DNA of 64,000 bases from Cyclina sinensis (Eukaryota; Mollusca; Bivalvia; Venerida; Veneridae), in assembly GCA_012932295.1 (NCBI GenBank), contig JAAONU010000061.1, positions 62,001 to 126,000 of the forward strand, given 5' to 3'. The position numbers and the translations under genes are program-made. Shown here in pieces: positions 1 through 14,900 of this stretch. The notes beneath the pieces were generated by a model. The model searched no databases, was not told the DNA's origin, and saw only the letters and a program-made list of their open reading frames with translations. Positions within the stretch are counted from its first letter, which is position 1, and every line of letters begins with the position of its first letter.

Positions 1-232
1 CTTTGTTATTTTTCATGCTTAATTTTTGTACAGAGCATAATTGAAAAAGTGTTTGAGATATCAACTTGAAATTTCATAGGTGGACATATCTCATTTAGGA
101 GTGCAGAGCAAAAGACTGATAAATAAGCAAACTCATTTGGTGGGGGATGACAATGTCAACATGGCTCTTGTTGGAGAATGGGAAAAGATGTAACATATAT
201 TTGAAGAATAATATTTTTGAAATGTTTTTCAG

Positions 233-2900
233 GCTGATGATAACAGGCACTTAGAAGAACTGACAGCTGAGGTCCATGCAGTACTTAATACTGTCTGTGA
301 ACACTGTCTCCTAAGTGATGATCCAAGTTGCTTGGAAATGGTTGCAAAGTTACAAGAATTATGGACAGATATTAAAAAGGACCAGATGTCAGGTTTGTAT
401 TTAAAGTATTGACATGAATGAAGTTACATTATGTTGCAGTCTTAGGAGTTTTTGACTCCTCCCTATTTATTTCCAATTTTCCCACTCTTTGCTAATTAAA
501 GGATGTGATAGCAGTGTTTTGTCTGTGGAATATAAATTTGTGTCAAGAAAACTGTTTCATTTCAAGAAGTCTAGAATTATATTTGGGAACTAGCTGTAGG
601 AAACAAACTTCTTTTGGGATCCTACACAGGTTAAATGTCCCTGAAAATGTTAGGCCCTTATTACCAAACTACTAATAATAAAATTGATTTTCAATTTTAG
701 GTGAAAACAAGTCAAACCTGGAGGAATTTGAAGTGATGAAAGGGCATGTTCAGTCTTTGTTCAATGTTATAGTGCTCTGCCAGAAATCCTGGAGGAAGTT
801 TGGATTGAAAGGAGGTAGGGGAGAGATCTATACAATGGTTTTAAACAAGTAATAAACTATTCATTTGATACATTTTTATGTGTATGTTTCAAGTATAGAT
901 AAACTAATGTGATACATGATTTGAAGTTTCTTCATTGAAAGAAATATTTGTAGATTCTTTAAGAGTTGATAATTATATATTAAACCTGTTTTAAAACTAG
1001 TACCTCAGCATTGTGACTAGCTCAAACAGTAAGATAGAATTTTTCAGCTGCAGAAATTTATGATAGGTCCTTTTGGACTAGTTTATGCTAAATGTGAAAT
1101 ATTGCAGAGTTAGTGTTAATTCTTTTTATGTCAATTCATTTAATATACATGTGAGTAGTAAATGTTTACATGCATGTTAAGACTTACACCGATAGTTACT
1201 TTGATTTCAGATGTCTTGGATAAAATGAGTAGGCTAAAACACAAAATAGAAAGTTTGAAACAGAAGCTATCATTGGCTGTTGCTGGCCAAGGAGGAGGAG
1301 CATTTGAATGGATTGACAGTCTGTTGGTTAAATCACTGAGGGAGGGACATTGGCTTTTGATTGACAATGTCAATTTTTGCAGGTATGCAGTTTGACTTCT
1401 CAGACAAGACTTTTCAGTGGCTTATTGGTCCAGTGCTAAGATGCAGGACTTGTAATCCAGGTGTTGCAAGTTAGATCCTCTGCTATTCCATTGCTACAAA
1501 TTGTCTTTTGTATAGGATGTTAAACAGAAGTCCCACATATTGGTCCTATATACTGAACTTGTAAAAGAACTAGAGTTGTCACTGGAATGGGAAAAAATAA
1601 CTATGCATGTATTATGGGAATCTTGTATGGACAATAAACAAATTCAGATAGTTTAAAGATTTTGTGTGTGATTTTATTAAACAAATTTAAAGATAAAAAG
1701 AAAAACTGTCATTCTGAAAAAGCATTGTTAACTAAACTTCCATTTCTATTGAAACTGATTTTAAAGAGAAATTCACTGCATTTTGCTATTTCTGAATTTA
1801 AGTTATGGTTATGTTTAAATCATCTGTATTTCAGTGCATCAGTGTTGGATAGACTAAATGCCCTGCTAGAGCCTCGTGGTGTACTGTCAATCAATGAAAG
1901 AGGGGTAATAGATGGGGAAATACCAACAATCAGACCACACCCGAACTTCAGGTAAATTTTATGCATCACACCAAATGGAAACTGTCTTTAATCAGAAAGG
2001 AAAATTTGACAGAAACAGTGAACAGAACAGATCCTGTTGTTTTCAAGTATTCTGACCATCAGTGGACATTAAGAAACGGGGAAGTTGGGTATTAAGGATG
2101 TACATGTATAAGCTATTATTTTCTCTCTTTCATATCTATGGACTCCTGGTTTTACTAACTAATGTGACTTGAAACTTATATCCTCCGCTACTGGGGGATA
2201 TCTGTGGTTTCAGATGTAGTGACACAACCATTTTATAGTCAGAGAGTAGTGACTGACTGACACTGAACATTTAGGATGTAAAGTTAGAAATTCAAGGTCA
2301 GTATAATTATTTTGATATTTCAGGTTATTCTTGTCCATGGACCCAAGACATGGGGAAATATCTCGTGCTATGAGGAACAGAGGAGTGGAAATATTTGTCC
2401 CTGGAGAGGTGAGTATTGTTAGTTTATAAAAAAAAGATGAGTTGAAGCACACGCTCTCTGCTTCTTTGTTCAATATCCCTCAAAACACTTTGTTATGCAC
2501 ATTTCAGTATAGTTAAATGTTTATTGGTAAGTGAAAGCTCTTCTCATACTTATATATTAATTAATTAAAAGGAGCAGAAATGTCATGATACTTTATTTTT
2601 GTCATAATATGTGTTTTCAAATTTAAGGAAGATCGACATTTATTCAGCCACCTTGACTTGCGACAGATATTCAGCAGTCTGGGATTGAAATCTAAGCCAG
2701 TTTTTGATTGGTTGTTGAAGTTACAAAACAGTATGGTTGAAGAGTTACCCAGGGGAGATAAGCCAAGTACACAGAATCTGCTGCAAGTTTGCAAACTAGC
2801 AGTACAACATTGTAACCATGGCAGTGACCTTGAAAGGTCACTTAGGTCAGCTTGTTACAGTGTTTATGTACAGACACAAAGGCACATACTGTCAAAGCAG
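233..2900 (+). CDS. MDN1: MDN1 exons 1-6: second half of AAA6
   Basis: Exons 233-392, 701-814, 1211-1382, 1835-1951, 2324-2408 and 2628-2900 encode the first ~307 residues seen. Exon 3 ends with the Walker B strand (WLLIDNVNF, about residues 139-147); exon 4 gives the SVLDRLNALLEPRG helix and the ISERG-type beta hairpin (here INERG); exon 5 gives the sensor-1 strand (LFLSMDP) followed by the SRAMRNRGVEIF arginine-finger segment. These match AAA6, the last ATPase module of midasin. Its Walker A is upstream of the window. Exon 6 encodes the small helical lid region. The catalytic residues visible (Walker B Asp, sensor region, Arg finger) are intact, so nothing suggests decay. Confidence 0.96.
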
Positions 2901-5900
2901 GTATTTGGGTATTGCTTAATATATATTGTAAAACTTCTAAATATTGATTAAGAAACAGTTTGGGCCAGTAAGTCTGTTTTGGGTTATGGTATGTCAGTAG
3001 AAAATGCACACATTAAGCTTTTCATGAAAATAAACTGAAACTTCTTTCATGTCTTAGTCTCTGTTTTCAGTTTTAAATTAATTTAATTAATTAATTTAAA
3101 TTAATTTGACTAGAAAGTATTTAAGCATAACAGTAGTATCTTACTTTACACACCAGTCATGTGGATTTACCTGTACTTACATGTGTACAGTGTTCGTATG
3201 TTATTCTTAAGTACCAAAGATTTCAAATGAAAATTTTCATATATGAAAATTTACAAATGAGAATAGAATTAAAGAACAGAAGAATAAGTCAATCTGAAGT
3301 CAGTAAAAAAGAAAGTACAAAGATTTACTACTAAAAAGAAGAAAGAAAACTTGTTAGAAATTTTATAATGGTACTTTTGATGAATTTCAGAAGGCAATGG
3401 AAATTATGAATAAGGAATGTGAGTGTTTGGCAGATGTTGTGAGCAGGGATGGCACTGAACCAGAACTTGGTATAAGTCCACTAAAACTGCCAGCAGTGTC
3501 AGAATACACAAAAGATGATACCAGTGCCTTGGTTGTGAAAAATGTTGCCATATTTGTACATCTGCAGGAACAAAGAAGATACAGGTAGGAACAATCGCCA
3601 TTGCATGCATATCAGTGAAGTTAATTTGTAAAAGATCAGACACAAGCAGTCATGATTGTAGAAAGGCCTTGGATTTTTATAGTATTAACCAAAAAGCTGC
3701 AAAACCTTCTATTCTTCAAAAAATGTCAGTTTTACAAGATGGTAAATGGTACAGTTGTAGATGGTGAAAATTAGGATATTTTTTAAATATAACAATTTCT
3801 TTAGACTATTAATGTTTTATAGAAACAACCAAACAATACAGGAAATTTGAAGTTTTCATGCAGATGAAAAGTTAATTGAGGTGTACTAATTGAAATGCTT
3901 GCAATGTTTGATACAGTAGAAAAAGCATAACTGATGCAAAAGATGTAATCAGTGTGACCTTTTACAAGCTAACTATAGATAAATCAGTTAGTTTGAAAGG
4001 TATTCAGGTTTTATTGGTTTGTTTCAGTGGAAGCTCAGGTGTAGACCTTAGGTTGAAGCATGCATTGAATCTTCTGTTGCAACTTTCAACAAGGACCAGT
4101 CTGCAGTTAACTGTAGACTGGTTACAGAACTTCTGTAAAACAAGCAGTCAGTCAGAAGATGTTTGTGAATTTGGAGTGTCCAAACTACCAGAAATATGCC
4201 GACTAATGATGGTTACCATGGCAGCACCAGAGTTTCATAAAACTGCGTCAGTGTTAACAAGCAACTGCTTAAATGGTACCTAAGATTTTAAACTTTGATT
4301 TGTGTATGATTCTTGTTGACTTTGAGTTAATTAACAAACTTTAAAGTACCAGTACTTGTAAGAAATAGGTACATTAAGACAACTCACATGTTTTTGTCTG
4401 GAATACGGTATGAACAAATTTTGTATTGTTGAAATAAAGTGTGTCTTCATTTTGATATCTATAATTCTTGCAAAAATATTTAATTTTTGATTAAGTGTGA
4501 AACAAATTGCTTTGTCACTAGGTTTACGGATGAATGAGACATTTACTGATAAAATACGCTGTTTATATTCCAGAATGTCCATTTGATCTTAGATGGAATA
4601 TACAGTTGTATGACAAGTTCCTGCATGACTACAAGGGCACAGATATACAAGATCTGAAAACTTCTTTTGAGATTCACCAGAACAGGTATAGAAAAACTTC
4701 ATGTTTTGATAACACTAAAATATGTTTTCATTGAAGTCAGTCTGCATATTTTGTAGGTTGAAATATTTCTTGTTTAGGATGATAAAATGTTACACTCCAC
4801 TTTATGTACATGTGTATCTCTTATGTATTCTATTGCAATTTTCCCTTTCAGGATTGAAATTTGTTGTCATTATTGTCCAGCCTACATATCCGGATTAATT
4901 TTAAAAAGAAAGCTCAGTATGCTGTCATTGTTAAAAGCTAATGGTATTTTGGAATAAGCATGTCTGATTGCATTTTGAATGATGTCTGTGTCAAGTGTCA
5001 GCAACACAAACTGACATTCTCTGGTAGTACAACTGGTTTCCTTTTATTTCAGGATACATATGTTACAGAGGTGTCTTGTTGAAATGAACCTAGCTAACAA
5101 ACACCAAGAAGTTTTGCAGAGAGCTGTCCAGAGAGGTATGTCCTATTCTGAATCTAAATCATAGAAAAGATAAGTCAAATGTAGTGTTTTTGTGTTGACT
5201 TAAAATTTTTAATATTTCAGTTGTGTTTAAAGCAAATTGTTTCCAGTTTTGGAAGGTTAAGAAAAAAAATCTTGCCTTGTCATTTGGTTTGATTTATTTA
5301 CTATTGTATAATCCTCTAAATTCCCTTTCCCTGGCATTTTCTGTGAAGAAAAACAGATCAAGGGCTGATGCCAAAAAAAAGTTTTTATTTTTATAGCACA
5401 GTGCAGGTGAAAGTATGCTTTTCTGTACAATTCTCTGCTTCTCTAACAAAATTTAGGACAGTTCACCCATTAGAATGCTGCTTGGTTCAAATCCCAACCA
5501 GAGCCTGAGATGTATCCTTGATCATGGAAGCCTTAGCCACAAATGCCTTGTGCTCACTAAGCTGTAATTGGGTACCAGTGAATGCAGTTACTCTTTAACT
5601 ATCAAATTGTTCCATTATAGGGTTGGCGTCTTTAGAATTAGTCAATAGTTCAGTAGTATAGACGGAGTTAATAAAGCATATTTTATAAAGATACTGTTAC
5701 ATTTGAAATATCGAACGTGCAAAACAACAATTTTTGTGTAAATGAAAGTCAACAAAATGATTGAATTTCTGTTCTTTTCTGTAATTCAAGTTATGGAAAA
5801 TTGATTTTTTTGGGATAAATAATGTTTTTATGCACCCACTGTGTGCTCTTGTATTTCTTTTCTGTTCAGTTGTGACTCACATTTTAGCTTTTGGGTCTAT

Positions 5901-8900
5901 TTAATAATGTATAGCTTTTCAGAATAATTTGTGTACAAAATTTTCTAGCGTACATTTTATGTAAAGGAAGTACTTTGTGTTTAAAACAAATGTATATTTA
6001 CAATGCAATATATCATTATGTGAACTAATTTAAATAATAATTATAAATTTTGCTTAAAAAGTTGTGCCATCCATTTCTGCACCCATTATTAAATTCAATT
6101 CCATTTGCTTAATGTTCATCACAATAAACCACATTTAGTTGTTTTTCCTCTACTAGGTTCTAAATTCTATGAATGAGAGCACTTTGGGGGCGTAACATGG
6201 TTCCACTTGTTTCTTGTCTAAAGTATGATATAAGATTAGTATCTTACAGTTTATTTTACCATGCAGAATGATAAATGACATATAAGACCTAGCAGTTTGT
6301 ATATTTAGGGGGCACAGGTTTAATTATCCGGTTATAAATAATTTCCTTGTCTCATGAAATATAGATGTTGCATAGACAGTAAACAGAGAGATGTTGGAAA
6401 GTAATCAACTCTATGACGATTGTGCAATATCTTAATGTGGTCTAATATTGCGCAGATCTTCAAGTGTTATTGGTAATAAATGGTAAAAGGTTATATCTCT
6501 TAATAGAAAGAAAAAAATTAATGACTGCCAAGCTTGGCAAGATGTTGAAAGTTTCAGTCTGAGATTGATCATTGATCTGCAAGATCTCATGAAATGTTTG
6601 AAAAGTTACTTAGAATTTAGAATTTTAGAAGTACTTCTTTCAGTATTTAGTTATTCTAAGAAGTGATACCCTAACAGAAGCTCAGCACCTTATAATCATG
6701 GTCTTTGAATTTGAATATTTACTTGAAAATTGGGTGATAAATTAATTATTGGTAATAAGGAGAAGTTTAGAACGATTCCCTTTGTTTAAATTCTCTATTT
6801 TATAACCATCCATGAATCTTAGTGCCAATGATAAAAAATGCAGATCATAAAAATGAAAACTAAACCTTCCATTGTTGCAAAGGCAGGAATTTTTTCAGCC
6901 AGTTTTATAGCAGATATTTGGTCATATACCCAATGGCAAAATGTATCTTTTTTTCCAGTCAGATTGTGAAGCATTTAAATACTAGTTAAAAAAACATACA
7001 CAAAAAAGTTATGTCAAGAAAATGTTAGTTTAATGTACTTCATGTCTGCAAAAAAATAATATAAATTTGAATAAACATTATAGTTGAATTTTGCAGTATT
7101 GCAATAAAACTCCCAAAATGTTACATTTTGTCTTGAAATTCTAAATCCATAGGGTGTTGGTCCACAATGATGAAAAAACCCAAAAAGACGTCAGCTTCTA
7201 TTAAAATGTGTCAAATATAGAAGTTATCAAGAGTAACATTTCATAAATATTTAAGATATTAACTTGATTTTTTGATGATAAATAGTTGGCAAGAGAAAAA
7301 ACAACTGATTTCATAAGAAGCATAATTTTGCCTTCAGTTAATCACAAACAAAAAATACATTTCTTTAATTTTTATGTGAAAAAATTACGCCAGGATAAAA
7401 ATCAAAATGTTCTGACTTGAAAGTTTAACAACAGTTTAAAGTGACTGACTCACAGAATTTTGCTGAAAATTTTTTTTCTTTAAAATTTAAGAGAATTTAA
7501 TATACTATGGAAAAAACATAATATTATGCTTCTATTCGCTATGAAAACTGGAAAAAAAGGTTTGGATTCGAACCAACGACATTTCAGTCAGTAAAATAAA
7601 GAGCGACTATCGAGACCACTGAGCCACAGCGCCTTCTTGTAAGGTTGCGTCAAAATTAATGTTACAACTAAAGTATCTAACCCGTGACTAACGGGGTAAA
7701 TTTTTTACCTATAAAAGTGTGTAAAACTTTATATTTTGATTTTTTCTATATCAAAAAATGAATCAGTAAGTTAGTTTAAATATGTTCTTCACAACTGCAG
7801 CAAAAATGTCAAGATGTAAGAACATTTTCTTCTTTTTTCATCGTCGGCCCATCTGTGAGTCAGTCGCTTTAATGGCAGTATGGAAAAATGTAGTTTACAG
7901 GAATTTTGATGTCATGACTTACATCCTCAACTCACCTAGGTTTCAAATTTTTGAGGTGTTTCTGTACTTCTGTAGACAGGTGATATTAGAGCCTTTGTCT
8001 GCCTCAAGTTGTAAATGCACTGCACAGCAATATTTCTAGTAATAAAGTCACTGCAAACTAGGACAGAAATCTCTTCTCAGAGACCATTCTGTTACAAAGT
8101 AAGGAAGGCTTTGAATCTAGTTTTTACCACTATTCTTGTGATTTGTGGTTTTGAAATGGGTGTCCTCGCATGATTTGACATGCAAACCTGGCTCTAGATG
8201 TAATTTATTATACCAATGAAAATGGAAGAAGTCTCTTGGTAGATTCTGCTTATTGTTAAATTAATGTTGTTTTTAACAGCTTCATGTCAATCAAGATTTC
8301 TTGGCATTCGCAAATTGTGTGGTTGTGTAAGAAATAGATGAGGTTGAAAATGAGAGGGTCTAATAAAAACTTCAAACATTTTGTCACCTTTGGTAAAGCA
8401 AAATAAGAAAGATCTGAAGAAAATTCTCCCAATAGTATAAAGTGACTGACAAAAAAACTTCAAAACAACATTTAACATTGACAGAGCATTGGTGTATGGA
8501 ACGTACTGAAAACTTTTAGTGGGTTTTGAGTTTTAAGACAAGTACTGAAAGAATGATGGTATTTAAAGTGTTAAAAACGCAAAAAAGAAATTTAAAGAAA
8601 ATAGATGTAAGACACTTAATCATAATTTAAGTGAAACAAGTTCCTCTCTTTGAAAGGAAAATGGAGAAAAGTCAATACAAGGTTACAGTATGTTTGTTCA
8701 AGCTTGCTTTGTTTCGTGTTATTTTGACATGATAATATATGGGAGTGATCAGTAGGATCTCCCAAGGCAGTACAATATCTGTGATCAATCAATTTCTTAA
8801 CAAATGTTTTGTTTATACAAGCGTTTATTTTGTTGGAACTAGTATAATATGTTTGCACCAGGGAGTTTTTTTTTCTCATGGAGTACATTCAGTGAAAGTA

Positions 8901-11900
8901 CTGTAACTTTATTTTTAAATGAAAACATGATACATCGGTTTTGCAAGAAAGTTGTAATATTGATTTATCCTTGTTGTTAGTAAATGGGGCAAAAAAATGC
9001 AATTGGCGGCTTATTTATTCTGAAGTTATTAAGAAATATTTTATGAACTGCGTGGAATGCTAAGAAGCTTAATAAGGCAACGGTTTCCATCTCTCTGTCT
9101 GCAAATGCATTTGTCAAACCTGTGTTTGCTTAATTATCTGCAGCATTTCATGATTGATTTTGACAAATCTATGACAAAATTAATTCTCCTTTGGACAGCC
9201 AAGGCATTATAATGACAAAAGTTTGAGGAAAAGTTTTGCTTATAATTCTTTGATTTTTCACTGAAAAGAAAACATTTACTCGGAGTAGATTTTTTACTAG
9301 GAGAAAAGAGAAACACCAGATGAATTTTAACCCTTTACTCCATAGATACATGTTTTAACGCATCCTGCACGGATGTGCAGGCTGATCTGGATCTGCACTG
9401 GTCGCATATGCGATTTAACACTTAACCATGTGGTAAAGGGTTAAAACAGTATTGTAAGACTTAGATATTCACGATAGAAGATAGATAGAAGAATTAACAA
9501 CAACTGTGGGAACATTTCTAATATCCAAGAGCAAAAGAACATTTCTGATATGCATTAAGAGAGATATCTGAACAAAACAATATTTGGAAGTGATACCCAT
9601 GTGAATGAAATTTTTTTAATAGAACTTGACCAGTCCTGACAACAATGTTGCCTGTCATTTTGTCCTCAACAGGTTTTATAAGGTTGGGTCAGGCTATTTA
9701 TTTATCAAAAGCCTAGGCCGTCACATTGCCTGTAGCTTCTACAGAAAAATGTCCCTTGGGTAAACAGACAGAGAGTAAATAGTCTTAAATTACCAGCTAA
9801 CAAATTGGTTGGCACATTTATCAAAGAGACAGCTTGTTGCCAGTCTGATGGCAAATTATTGGGCAAATTAATGTGAAATGATCCATCATGGTGCAAACTA
9901 TATATATTGATTAGTGAGCGAAATGTATAGAATTTCATCAAATATTTCTTGAAGTAAAAGAATGATTATTTACAATTTGAATGAATGTTTTTGTGTTTCC
10001 AGAGCAGGTTTATTATGTCAAGTATATGACAAAATTGCTTGCTTGAAGTTGTTCTATGGACATCCGTTGTTTTTGAAAGACTCTGGTAGACCAGCAAAGT
10101 CACTGATTTATTTTTCTCTGCTGGCATTGGACACAATAATAGAACATGTAATAATTTTAAGCATATGTTTCATTCATATTGTATGACTTGTGGTATAGAA
10201 CATATGAGGTTGGTTTTGACTTTTTTCATGAATGTTAGCTCCAAATAAATTTTAAAACAATCTGGAATGAAAGAAGTGTACATTTTTTTTGTGTGAGGGA
10301 GGGGTATATTTGGAAATGAAAAAAATTGAAGATAATTGTAAAAAAATGTGTCTTGAAGAAATATTTTGTTTAAAATCATTTTTAATGGTAAACTTCTAAA
10401 AAGGTGAAGTAATACAGTTGAACAAATTGAAAACTTACTATCAACTTTCAGCTGTATCTAGATATTAATATTTAGATAAAATCATATTTAAAAACGGGAA
10501 ACAGTTTTGTTTTTTGCCCCTAAGAAAATGTAAATAATTGTAACTGAAATAGTGTTAAATGAAAGATACTTACCAGAGATATTTGGTATTTTCTCAGATA
10601 TCTTTGTCTTTTGTCAAACTCCAGGGGTATTTCCAGTTGAAATGTTTTGTAGTTAAATATCTATCCATGTAAACTTTCAGATATGAGATGGTGTAATAAT
10701 GTTTTCAGACTTAGTTTAAGAGAAAGAACAGCACACTTTCATCAAATTAGAAGGTGTCTTCTTGCTAACAAAAATCGGAGTTTTTACCAAAGCAAAGATT
10801 TTTTAAAAACATTTTGTACATCAAAATACCCTCTATAAAATTCTGTTAGGGAAATTGAAATACATCCAAATATATTCTTATATTTCAGTTTCCCATTTAA
10901 TTTCCATAAGCCAAATTGGAAACATATAGTATTCTGTAAGCTTAACTGTTTTTCTTCTCTAGATGAATGAACTGAACTGTTTGATCTATCACTGCTTGAT
11001 GTTGCGATCCCCGAAATCAGTTTCCAAAAAATGCAATAATTGCTTGTCATTTAAAGTAATGTTCCGCAGATCTTGATAAAGTTCCTTCCAATCAAATCTG
11101 TCAAATCATAGCGTATTTTGCGAACGTCTTTATTGCCTTATGGAAACCTTAAGCAGTTTATCATTAGCTGTTGATATATATCAAGCTATCTTAGAAACAA
11201 TCATCGCTATCACAAATTGAGTTTTTGTCATGTTAAGTAAACATCTAACGGTACCCTATAAGGTATGCAAATATAATGATCAAACGTATTTCTACGAGAT
11301 GGTATTGAATTTTAGATATTTCTCATACTGAGTGATATTGTTTTGTCATTTTGCAATGCCATTGGTTAGATTGTTGAACGTATTTACTAGGAAATGTACG
11401 GGTAATTTCCTTATGTGATTGCTTGTAAGAAATCGGTATATTTTACTGGACTGTGATAAATTGCCTCAGACCACTTGGCTTTACACATTATTAGGTGTAT
11501 AAATTGACTGTACAGCTCTTCAGACTTGGATATCTTTATTTGAAACCGGTTGAAATGAACAATTCTTTTATGCTGTTGAACTAGTGTACATGTAAAACAG
11601 TTGAATTTGTTGATCAAATGAAATTTAGATGAACAGATCTTGAGTAGCTGTGGTCAAATTCCTGACTCCAGATCTGCAGCTTGCTGGTTTATAACCCACC
11701 AGGGGGTGAAAATTTAAAGCGATTTTTCACATTCCACAATTTACGGCTTGAACCCGTTGAAGTAGTAACAGAACAAGCCTTTGTATAAATTGCATCAACT
11801 GGTTCCCAATCAATGAAGAATGGATAGATCATCTCAAACTAATGTATGCAAAGTCTCTTGTGTACTGTTATGTCTGTTGTGGTTTATTATGAGTTTTCTA

Positions 11901-14900
11901 GAGAGATGACTTAAGTTTCTTTAAATGTATTTATTTCTGTTCAAATGATGACAAAACATTTCTGTTAAAGTAGTTTTAGACGAAATTTCTGTTTCTGCTG
12001 TTGGAAAGTTAAAACCAGATAGCCCGAAAAAAATAATGAGAAAGATTTCAAAGAATGGTAGTTTGTTGTATGTTTGATCCAGATTTTATAGCATAGAGTC
12101 CTTACCTTTCATGAAATAAAAGGAAAACTTGTAGTTACCTCTTTACTTCTTTTCTGCTGATTTCTGCAGATAGGAAAACAGTCACAGATAAACAAATAAA
12201 GTAATTGTAAGTTCTCTAAAGGTCCTTCAAGGACATGCATTAACCCTTTCCTCCATATATACACCTTTATGGCTTGGGCGAACAGGGTAGATCCAGATCA
12301 GCCGGCACATCCCTGATCAGGATCTACACTGTTTGCCTTTTGATAAATTCGGTTATTTCTGACCAAAAAGCGACCAGTGCAGATCCAGATCAGATGACAC
12401 AGATGTGCCGGCTGATCTAGATCTACGATGGTCTCACATGCGTAAAAATGTGTATATATGGAGTAAAGGGTTAAACAGAGCCAAAGAAATCAAAGTAGAA
12501 TGAAATTATGCAAACAAGAATTTTTCCTAAGAGTATTAAAGTTAGAAATATATGCAAATTTGATAGTCAGTTCAGAGGAAGTTTATGATAGCCCGCTACA
12601 TTAAATCTTTTGGAAATTTATGAAATTAAAAGGTTGAAATGACTGTTTTTGAAATAAACATAAAATGTACCGGTAGTCTGTAATTCATTGTGGTTGTTCT
12701 CCGATGGTAGAGTTGGAGGGAAATCATCAGGTTTGTTCATTAGAAGGCTTATTTTGGCATTTTAAATAAGACAAAAAATCCCTTAACACTTTTTGTTGAA
12801 ATATTTCAGAGAAGAGCAGTAGAAAGCAGACGACACATGTTGCTGTTGGCCACTTGGTAGCGCTTTTCCCTTTGTTGATGTCTGCTGTCACAGACTGTCT
12901 TCAGAATACAGGTGTACAGACATACGATCAGGTCACTAAGGTAATGTGAAGTTTGAATATATTAATCCCCAGAAAAAGAAGTTGTAAGAAAAGGAAAGTT
13001 TAATTGAAAAAAAGTAAAAACTGGGTTTTGTTACTTTGTTAATACAGTAAAAGGTTTAAAAATACATCTCTGTGAATAAATAAATAAATAAATAAATAAA
13101 TAGATACCTTAAGCATGCCTATATGCAAGTTGGCTTGTTGTTTTCTCAACTTGAAAATATAAGTGCTTAAAGTGAGTATTACAAGGGTAAAACATCAGTT
13201 GAAATATTGATTGAAATATACAAAATGATAAAGGATTGTATTTAATGCCCCCTTAAGAAGTAAAATATATCAACAAAATACAAGAGTCAGTGTACAAAAT
13301 CCAGAATTATTTTGGAGAGACCTTGTATTTCCTCCAGACGTACCTCTGTCAGTAGGTCTCCACCTGGCAAGTGGGCTCTTCATTCCTAGCCCTGCATTTT
13401 TTGGATGGTATGCCTTAAGGAAAATAGGTTTTCAATATGCATTTTTATGCCCCCACTTCAAAGAAGAGGGGGTATATTGCTTTGCAATTGTCTGTCTGTT
13501 GGTCGGTCCGTAGACCAAATGGTTTCCGACCAATAACTAAAGAATGCTTAGGCCTAGGAACTTCAAACTTGGTAGGATAATTGTCCATCACCAGTAGATG
13601 ACCCCTATTGATTTTGGGGTCAAGGGGTCAAAGGTCAAGGTCACATTGACCTTGTAGGTAGAAACCGTTTCCAACCAATAACTAAAGAACGCTTAGGCCT
13701 AGAAACTTCAAACTTGGCAGGATGATTGTCCATCACTAGTTGATGACCCCTATTGATTTTGGGGTCAAGGGGTCAAAGGTCAAGCTCACAGGGACCTTCA
13801 TCCTAAAAACGGTTTCCGATCAATAACTAGAGAACGCTTTGACCTAGGTTCACCAAACTTGGTATGCTGGTTGGTCATCACCAGTAGATGACCCCTATTG
13901 ATTTTGAGGTCATTAGGTCAAAGGTCAAGCTCACAGGGACCTTCATCCTAAAAACGGTTTCCGATCAATAACTAGAGAACGCTTTGACCTAGGTTCACCA
14001 AACTTGATATGCTGGTTGGTCATCACCAGTAGATGATCCCTATTGACTTTGAGGTCATTAGGTCAAAGGTCAAGATCACAGGGACTTCCATCCTAAAAAC
14101 GGTTTCTGATCAATAACTAGAGAACGCTTTGACCTAGGTTCACCAAACTTGATATGCTGGTTGGTCATCACCAGTAGATGATCCCTATTGACTTTGAGGT
14201 CATTAGGTCAAAGGTCAAGATCACAGGGACTTCCATCCTAAAAACGGTTTCTGATCAATAACTAGAGAACGCTTTGACCTAGGTTCACCAAACTTGGTAT
14301 GCTGGTTGATCATCACCAGTAGATGACCCCTATTGATTTTGAGGTCATTGGGTCAAAGGTCAAGATCACAGAGACTTTCATCCTTAAAACGGTTTCCGAT
14401 CAATAACTAGAGAACGCTTTGACCTAGGTTCACCAAACTTGGTATGCTGGTTGATCATCACCAGTAGATGACCCCTATTGATTTTGAGGTCATTAGGTCA
14501 AAGGTCAAGCTCACAGGGACTTCCATCCTAAAAACGGTTTCTGATCAATAACTAGAGAACACTTAGACCTAGGTTCACCAAACTTGGTATACTTGTTGGT
14601 CATCACCAGTAGATGACCCCTATTGACTTTGAGGTCATTAGATCAAAGGTCAAGATCACAGAGACTTTCATCTTAAAAACGGTTTCCGATCAGTAACTAG
14701 AGAACGCTTAGGCCTAGAAACTTCAAACTTGGTAGGATGATTGTCCATCACCAGCAGATGACCCCTATTGATTTTGGGGTCAAAGGTCAAGGTCACATTG
14801 ACCTTGTAGGTAAAAAACAGTTTCCAATCAATAACTTGACAACCCATGCGCCGTTGACCCTCAAACTTCATATCTGCATTTGTCCTTGCCAGTAGATGAC

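Larger units (their letters stand above)
5136..12809 (+). other. 7.7-kb intron 10, mostly without recognisable content
   Basis: AT-rich intron sequence. It holds the inverted-repeat element at 7435-7872, the MITE-like elements at 9327-9444 and 12240-12474, and degenerate tRNA-like tails near 5460-5560 and 11650-11710. The stretches 5560-7430, 7880-9320 and 9450-12230 show nothing I can name. Confidence 0.6.

Noticed and set aside
7782..8039. 85-codon open frame in intron 10
   Set aside because: It overlaps the right arm of an inverted-repeat element and has no domain; probably chance.
10005..10186. Open frame resembling an MDN1 exon (AGLLCQVYDKIACLKLF...)
   Set aside because: In-frame use needs second AGs at two acceptors; the direct exon 10 to exon 11 junction at the first AG is in frame, and the linker then fits human midasin better. 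Kept only as a possible cassette exon.
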